Shown here piece by piece: positions 30,052 through 34,810 of a DNA stretch of 34,810 nucleotides. The notes under the pieces are model-generated. The model was not told the DNA's origin, did not search any database, and saw only the letters and a list, made by a program, of their open reading frames with translations. Position numbers and translations under genes: made by a program. Positions within the stretch are counted from its first letter, which is position 1. Every line of letters begins with the position of its first letter. Source of the stretch: Janthinobacterium sp. ROICE36 (GTDB lineage: Bacteria; Pseudomonadota; Gammaproteobacteria; Burkholderiales; Burkholderiaceae_D); assembly GCF_002869965.1 (NCBI RefSeq), contig NZ_PEBS01000059.1, forward strand, positions 1 to 34,810, given 5' to 3'.

Positions 30052-32829
30052 ATGATAAACAGTCCCGTCCCGGCCTATGTCTTCGGCCCGTTTCGCCTTT
30101 TGCCGCTAGAACGCCTGCTGTTCGAGGGCGAGCGCGCGCTGCGCCTGGGCAGCAGGGCCATGGACTTGCTGCTGGCCCTGCTGGAGCGTGCCGGCGATAT
30201 CGTCGACAAGCATGAATTGGTGGCCATCGTCTGGCCCCATGCCGTGGTGGACGACGCGACCTTGCGCGTGCACCTGGCGGCGCTGCGCAAGGCGCTCGGC
30301 GATGGCCGCGATGGCCAGCGCTACATCACGACCATTCCCGGGCGCGGCTACGGCTTCCTGGCGCCGCTGGCGCTCACGGGCCGGCAGGCGCCCGGTGCGG
30401 CTGGCGTGGAGCCGCGGCATAACTTGCCCGTCATGCTGACGCGCATGCTGGGCCGCGCCGAGGTGCTGCAAACGATGGCCAACCAGCTGCTGCAATTGCG
30501 CCTGCTGTGCGTTGCCGGTCCGGGCGGCATCGGCAAGACCACGCTGGCCGTCGTCCTGGCCACGCGCGTGCTGCGCCGCTATGCCGACGGCGTGTGTTTC
30601 GTCGACCTGTCGCCGCTGGACGAGGGCCGCCTGGTGCCTTTGGCGCTGGCCACGGCGCTGGGGGTGGCGGTGCCGGCCGGCGATGCCATGCCGCCCCTGC
30701 TGGCCTATTTGCGCCCGCGCCACATGCTGATCGTGCTCGATAACTGCGAACACGTGATCGGCGCTGCCGCCACGCTGGCCGATGCCTTGCTGAAGGGCGC
30801 GCCGCTGCTGCATGTGCTGGCCACCAGCCGCGAGCCGCTGCGCATCACCAGCGAGCAGTTGTTGCGCCTGCCCGCGCTGGAATTGCCGCCGGCCGATGCC
30901 GTGCCCGATGCGGCGGCGGCCCGGCATTTCTCCGCGGTCCAGCTGTTTTGCGAACGCTGTGCGGCCGTCGACGATGCTTTCGTGCTGGCCGACGCCGATG
31001 TGCCGGTGGTGCTGGACATCTGCCGGCGCCTCGATGGCATCCCGCTGGCGCTGGAGCTGGCGGCCGGGCGCATCGGCCATTTCGGCCTGCACGAATTGCG
31101 CCGCCAGCTCGATGACCGATTTCGCCTGCTCACGCGCGGCGCGCGCAACATGCCCTTGCGCCACCAGACCCTGCGCGCCACCCTGGACTGGAGCTACGGC
31201 TTGCTCGATGCGCAAGAGCGCCAGGTGCTGCAGGCGTTGAGCGTGTTCAAGAGCCGCTTCCGCCTGGAATCGGCCAGCGCCGTGGCGGGATGCGAGGTCT
31301 TCGATACGCTGGCCGACCTGGCGGCCAAGTCCCTGGTCAGCATCGAGTTTTGCTGCCAGCACGTGTATTACCGGCTGCTCGATACCACGCGCGCCTACGC
31401 TGCGGCGCTGCTGTCGGCCAGCGGGGACGCCGGCGCCGTGCTGCTGCGCCATGCGCGCCATTGCCTGGGCCTGGCGGGACGCATTGCCGCCGACTGGGAA
31501 AGCATGCCGCCGGCGCAATGGAGCGCGCGCTACGGCCGCCATGTCGATGACCTGCGCGCCGCCATCGACTGGGCCTTCGGCGAGGAGGGTGACGTAGCGC
31601 TGGGCGTGGCCCTGACTCTGGCAGCGCAGACCCTGTTCTATCAGCTGTCGCTGATGGATGAATACCGCGTGCGCGTCGAGCGGGCGCTCGAGCGCATGGC
31701 CACGCATGCGGTGGAGGACCCCGACAGCGAGATGCAGCTGCAAGCCTCGCTGGCGCACCTGCTGCTGCATACGCAGGGCGTCACCGGCACCATGCTTCGT
31801 TCGTTCCAGCGCGGCTACGCGCTGGCCATGCGCACGGACGATGACAGCCACCGCTTTGATGCGATTTGCGGCATGTGGATCTGCAGCCTGAAGATGGCCG
31901 ATTTCCAGGGCGCCGACAATTACGTGGCGCAGCTTGCCGTCCTGTGCGCAGCGCGCGATGACACGGTGATGCGGCTGGTACTGGCGCGCATGCGCTCGGC
32001 GGGCGAGTATTTGCGCGGGCGGTACGCGCAGTCGGCGGCGCTGGCGCGCATGGTGCTGGCGCACCCCGAGGGCGCCGGACAACTTGGCTTCAACAATGCC
32101 TTGCTGGCCGATCACCAGGTTTGCCTGCGCGGCATGCTGGCGCGCTGCCTGTGGATGCAGGGCCGTCCCGACGACGCCCTGGCGCTGGCGCGCGAGGCGG
32201 TGACGGTGGGCTTCGAGCACAATGGCGTCACGCTGTGCGTGGCGCTGGCCATCAATGCCATCCCCGTCGCCCTGTGGTGCGGCCAGCGGGGACAGGCGCA
32301 TGCCTGGACTTGCCTGCTGTGCGAGCATGCGGCCCGCTATGGCTTGCTGTACTGGAGCGCCTGGGGCGCCGCCTACCAGCGCCTGCTCGATGCGGGCGAG
32401 GCGATGACGGAATTTCCCTGGCCCTCGGTGCGCAGCTGGCCGATACAGATCGATTTGATGGCCACCTTGCACGACGCCGCCGCCGATAGCCAGGCGCTGC
32501 GGCGCGCACGCACGGGGCAGGCGCCGTGGAGCGCGCCGGAAGTGCTGCGCCGCGATGCGCATCACCGCTGGCAGGCGCTGGCGCAAGGCGATACGGCCGG
32601 CCTGGACGCGGTACGCGCGCAGCTGGAAGAGGCGTTGCAGCTGGCCAGGGGCCAGCAGGCGCCGGGCTGGGAACTGCGCTGCGCCACCAGCCTGGCGGCC
32701 GTGCTGCAGGCGCAAGGCCGCCGCGCCGCCGCGCATGCCTTGCTGGCCCCTGTCCATGCGGGATACCTGCAGGGGCGCGACACCATGGACGTGATGGCGG
32801 CGGCGGCTTTGCTGGCGCAGCTGGCCTGA
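30052..32829 (+). CDS. Winged-helix regulator with STAND-type P-loop ATPase and helical repeats
   Basis: A 925-residue protein. Residues ~8-105 are an OmpR-type winged helix (YVFGPFRLLPLERLL to ITTIPGRGYGFLAPL). Residues ~130-400 form a P-loop ATPase with AGPGGIGKTTLA (Walker A, about 155-165), LIVLDNCEHV (Walker B, about 226-235), LATSREPLRI (sensor) and DGIPLALELAAGR. The rest is a long helical TPR-like region. This is the layout of large ATP-dependent signal-transduction regulators (STAND/AfsR-like, 'winged helix plus ATPase' group). Such proteins sense a signal with the C-terminal repeats and activate transcription. Target genes are unknown; the adjacent EAL gene is 51 bp upstream and the lipase operon is convergent. 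Confidence 0.87.
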   Translation: MINSPVPAYVFGPFRLLPLERLLFEGERALRLGSRAMDLLLALLERAGDIVDKHELVAIVWPHAVVDDATLRVHLAALRKALGDGRDGQRYITTIPGRGYGFLAPLALTGRQAPGAAGVEPRHNLPVMLTRMLGRAEVLQTMANQLLQLRLLCVAGPGGIGKTTLAVVLATRVLRRYADGVCFVDLSPLDEGRLVPLALATALGVAVPAGDAMPPLLAYLRPRHMLIVLDNCEHVIGAAATLADALLKGAPLLHVLATSREPLRITSEQLLRLPALELPPADAVPDAAAARHFSAVQLFCERCAAVDDAFVLADADVPVVLDICRRLDGIPLALELAAGRIGHFGLHELRRQLDDRFRLLTRGARNMPLRHQTLRATLDWSYGLLDAQERQVLQALSVFKSRFRLESASAVAGCEVFDTLADLAAKSLVSIEFCCQHVYYRLLDTTRAYAAALLSASGDAGAVLLRHARHCLGLAGRIAADWESMPPAQWSARYGRHVDDLRAAIDWAFGEEGDVALGVALTLAAQTLFYQLSLMDEYRVRVERALERMATHAVEDPDSEMQLQASLAHLLLHTQGVTGTMLRSFQRGYALAMRTDDDSHRFDAICGMWICSLKMADFQGADNYVAQLAVLCAARDDTVMRLVLARMRSAGEYLRGRYAQSAALARMVLAHPEGAGQLGFNNALLADHQVCLRGMLARCLWMQGRPDDALALAREAVTVGFEHNGVTLCVALAINAIPVALWCGQRGQAHAWTCLLCEHAARYGLLYWSAWGAAYQRLLDAGEAMTEFPWPSVRSWPIQIDLMATLHDAAADSQALRRARTGQAPWSAPEVLRRDAHHRWQALAQGDTAGLDAVRAQLEEALQLARGQQAPGWELRCATSLAAVLQAQGRRAAAHALLAPVHAGYLQGRDTMDVMAAAALLAQLA

Positions 32830-32832
32830 TGC

Positions 32833-33753
32833 CTATTCGTAGGCGCCCAGCCGGCGCTGTTCCTCCGGCGTGAAACTGGCGTCGCGCAGCTGCTGCAGGG
32901 CCGCTGCATCCGGCGCGCCGCCGGCCAGGCCGGCCTGCTGTGCCTTGAGCGCTTGATAGGCGATGATGCGCTGCTGCCACTGCGATTCCTCGCGGTCCAG
33001 GTCCGCCAGGCGCGCTGCCGCCGCCGGCGTGAACGTGCTGGCGCGCAGGCGATAGACTTCATTTTCGCCTGCGCCCTGGGCCCGCAGGGTTTTGACGGAG
33101 GCGTCCAGCTGCGCCACCTGCAGCGGCGCATCGCGCGCGGCGCGCTGGTCCGGAGACAGCCGTTGATCCAGCGCCGCCAGCTGCGCCTGGCGCTGCGCTT
33201 CATCGAGCGAGGCGTCGCCGAGTATCGCCAGGCGTGCCACGGCATCGTCGTCATACGCATCGCTGGCGCCGAACAGGCCCGCGCTTTCTTCGGGCGTAAA
33301 GTAATCGCCGCGCAAGGCGCGCATGGCTTGCAGGCGCGCGCGCGCCGCCAGGGCCGCATCGGCTTGCGCCGGCAAGGCTTGCTCCGCGCCAGCCAGCGCC
33401 TGCTTGTAGGCCAGCCAAGCGCCCAGCAGGCGCTTCGCTTCGCGGGCGGGGATGGGCGCCAGGCGCCGGTCCAGTTCCGCCTCGATCTGGCTGCGGATGG
33501 TGGCCAGCGGCTTTTCACCCAGGCCCGCCAGGTAGTAGTCGAACAGGTGGCCCAGTTCCGCGTCGACCACCAGTTTGTCGCCGGCGGCCACCGTCACGTT
33601 GCCATCGGGCCGCGTGCCTTGCATCGAGCGCACGAACGCGAACAGGTCCGGGTCCGCCTTTTCCGGCGGCGGGGCCGGTGGTTCGCCCGGGCGCAGCACC
33701 AGGTACAGGGCCAGCGCTGCCAGGCTACCGCCGATGATCCATTTCGCGTGCAT
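32833..33753 (-). CDS. lipB: Lipase-specific foldase (lipase chaperone, Lif)
   Basis: A 306-residue inner-membrane-anchored periplasmic chaperone that folds the lipase encoded just upstream. One membrane anchor lies at about residues 5-22 (IIGGSLAALALYLVL), then a Pro-rich linker (PGEPPAPPPEKADPD), then the helical foldase domain. The Lif signature is present as GHLFDYYLAGLGEK, but the first Arg of the RxxFDY motif is replaced by Gly. The repeated 'FTPEE(Q/S)' stretches (YFTPEESAGLFG, SFTPEEQRRLGAYE) are typical of the family. AAGGAG seven bases from the ATG is a strong ribosome binding site. It lies 10 bp after the lipase stop, in an operon with it, and its own stop is only 3 bp from that of the convergent regulator. 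Confidence 0.88.
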   Translation of the reverse strand: MHAKWIIGGSLAALALYLVLRPGEPPAPPPEKADPDLFAFVRSMQGTRPDGNVTVAAGDKLVVDAELGHLFDYYLAGLGEKPLATIRSQIEAELDRRLAPIPAREAKRLLGAWLAYKQALAGAEQALPAQADAALAARARLQAMRALRGDYFTPEESAGLFGASDAYDDDAVARLAILGDASLDEAQRQAQLAALDQRLSPDQRAARDAPLQVAQLDASVKTLRAQGAGENEVYRLRASTFTPAAAARLADLDREESQWQQRIIAYQALKAQQAGLAGGAPDAAALQQLRDASFTPEEQRRLGAYE

Positions 33754-33763
33754 GCGCTTCTCC

Positions 33764-34678
33764 TTACAGTCCCAAGCCTTGCAGGCGGTTGGCTTGCTGG
33801 CGGTAGACGGTGACGGGGTTCGTTTCGAACAGGTTGACGATGCCGACGAACTGGTTGACTTCATCGAGGTGATTCATGGCGTAGTCATCGCGGATCACCT
33901 TGCCCAGGTGGCTGGAGCAGCTGCTCACCAGGCCATCGTTCTTGACACCGCCGAAGGCCAGACTGATGGCCGCCAGGGCCGGGTCGCCCACGTCGAGCAC
34001 ATTCGTGTACGGTTGCGCGCCGCTCCACGAAAAATAGTACACGCCTTGCACCTGGTAGGCGCCTTCGCCGCAGGCGGTGGTCGGGATGCCTTGCGGGTGG
34101 CGGCTGTTGAAGGCCAGCGAACCGGCCGTGGACAGCGATGCCAGCGAGGCGCCCGCGTTTTGCGGCAGTCCCTTGTTGCCCGATAAAATGTCGATCAGGG
34201 AGGCGAGTGCATTGCCCAGCGCGCCGCTGGTGTTGGGAATGGCGCCGCTGAGGATATCGGCCACCTTGGAACCCTTGTTGACGCCGGCCACGCTGGTAAC
34301 GGACGCCACCAGGTCGGGGCGCACGGAAGCGACATAACGGGCCGTGGGGCCGCCGTGGCTGTGGCCGATCAAGTTGACCTTGGCCGCGCCCGTGGCGGCA
34401 AGGATTTGCCGCACCTGCGACAGCAGCTGTTCGCCGCGCACTTCGGTGCTGTTGGCAGCCGACACGGTGGTCACATACACTTGCGCGCCGCCGCTGCGCA
34501 GGGCGGCGGGTACGCCATAAAAGTATTCGACGGGACCGAGCTTGTCGAAGCCGAACAGGCCATGCACCAGCACGATCGGGTATTTCGTTTGTGTGTAGCC
34601 GGCCGCGCTGGCGCTGCCGGGCAGGATGGCGAGGGAAAGCAGCAGGGTCGATAGCAGTTGCCAAAAGCGAGTCTTCAT
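33764..34678 (-). CDS. lipA: Secreted triacylglycerol lipase (family I, Pseudomonas/Burkholderia type)
   Basis: A 304-residue lipase precursor that hydrolyses triglycerides outside the cell. Signal peptide of about 25 residues (MKTRFWQLLSTLLLSL, cleavage near SASA). Catalytic Ser is S107 in GHSHGG, Asp is D248 in NDGLV, and His is H270 in MNHLDEVNQ. C203 and C254 fit the family disulfide, and the C-terminus LFETNPVTVYRQQANRL is very close to P. aeruginosa LipA. Such lipases need the Lif foldase, encoded directly downstream. An IS66-like element begins 5 bp before the ATG, so the native ribosome binding site and promoter are gone; the remaining leader ACAAA plus the IS end has no Shine-Dalgarno. 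The coding sequence is intact, but expression is probably reduced or lost. Confidence 0.93.
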   Translation of the reverse strand: MKTRFWQLLSTLLLSLAILPGSASAAGYTQTKYPIVLVHGLFGFDKLGPVEYFYGVPAALRSGGAQVYVTTVSAANSTEVRGEQLLSQVRQILAATGAAKVNLIGHSHGGPTARYVASVRPDLVASVTSVAGVNKGSKVADILSGAIPNTSGALGNALASLIDILSGNKGLPQNAGASLASLSTAGSLAFNSRHPQGIPTTACGEGAYQVQGVYYFSWSGAQPYTNVLDVGDPALAAISLAFGGVKNDGLVSSCSSHLGKVIRDDYAMNHLDEVNQFVGIVNLFETNPVTVYRQQANRLQGLGL

Positions 34679-34683
34679 TTTGT

Positions 34684-34810
34684 GTAACTGTTCAGCATGA
34701 GCAGTGTTTCAAAAAACAGTTGTAAACCTTTTCAAACCGGCTCATCATGCTGTCATGGCAAAAAAACGTACCCCTCCCGATCTCTCCGCCCTGACGCGCG
34801 GTGAGCTTGA
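34684..34810 (+). mobile_element. 5' end of an IS66-like insertion sequence (right copy)
   Basis: Exact inverted copy of the first 127 bases, beginning GTAACTGTTCAGC. The 8 bases immediately before it (CATTTTGT) would be one target duplication copy and include the first base of the lipase start codon region. Subterminal words AACTGTT and AACAGTT form a partial inverted repeat within the first 40 bp. The element continues beyond the window. Confidence 0.72.
34755..34810 (+). CDS. Transposase N-terminus, cut by the window edge (right copy)
   Basis: Same 18 codons as at the left end (MAKKRTPPDLSALTRGEL), pointing out of the window on the plus strand. See the left copy for the family argument. 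Confidence 0.5.
   Translation, partial: MAKKRTPPDLSALTRGEL

Noticed and set aside
30106..32757. 883-codon open frame opposite the regulator gene
   Set aside because: Antisense frame rich in Gln, Arg and His; the sense strand has a P-loop ATPase and a winged helix.
34684..34754. Outward promoter in the IS end that could drive the lipase
   Set aside because: TTGAAA words occur on the correct strand, but none has a -10 hexamer at 16-18 bp.
1..34810. Whole window as a composite transposon
   Set aside because: The content is mostly conserved core genes with the base composition of a chromosome, and the two IS copies have different 8-bp flanks inside the window.

Overview
The window reads as chromosomal DNA of a GC-rich betaproteobacterium of the Burkholderiales. 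Oxalobacteraceae (Janthinobacterium, Massilia or Duganella type) is the best guess. The signs are the order bamD/rluD/pgeF, a class I polyhydroxyalkanoate (PHA) synthase followed by phaR and rimO, mfd-serB, two Tar/Tsr-type chemoreceptors, and a family I lipase with its foldase. The taxon is inferred from gene content and protein style, not from a search.

Both ends of the window are the same 127-bp sequence in inverted orientation. Each is the 5' end of an insertion sequence with an IS66-like GTAA terminus and the first codons of a transposase pointing out of the window. The segment therefore lies between two inverted copies of one element. An exact 127-bp overlap is also what an assembly graph break at k=127 would leave.

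Layout. 1-450: IS end and degenerate sequence. 448-3295 (minus): PIN-domain protein, methionine-type aminotransferase, and an HD-GYP protein that has lost its HD dyad. 3326-7100: yaaA, bamD, rluD-pgeF and a small membrane protein. 7167-9718: phaC and phaR. 9810-11447 (minus): an Asp-box lipoprotein whose signal-peptide region holds four copies of a 7-bp repeat, so that its reading frame is set by repeat number. 11673-14748: rimO, a cystathionine beta-lyase type enzyme and a small membrane protein. 14832-16700: a membrane-anchored serine hydrolase. 16705-19463 (minus): four overlapping genes, namely a nucleotidyltransferase-like protein, a membrane protein with a Gly/Ser/Cys tail, a DUF692 (multinuclear iron, MNIO) enzyme and an 88-residue protein. 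19555-24928 (minus): serB, mfd and a 5'-nucleotidase. 25274-32829 (plus): two chemoreceptors, an EAL phosphodiesterase overlapping the second, and a large winged-helix/P-loop regulator. 32833-34678 (minus): lipase foldase and lipase, with the right-hand IS inserted 5 bp before the lipase start codon.

Most genes are housekeeping or storage and signalling genes. The parts that stand out are the four-gene MNIO cassette, which looks like a RiPP-style modification system acting on the Cys-rich tail of a membrane protein; the phase-variable lipoprotein; and the lipase operon cut from its promoter and ribosome binding site by the IS. No tRNA, rRNA or CRISPR array was seen.
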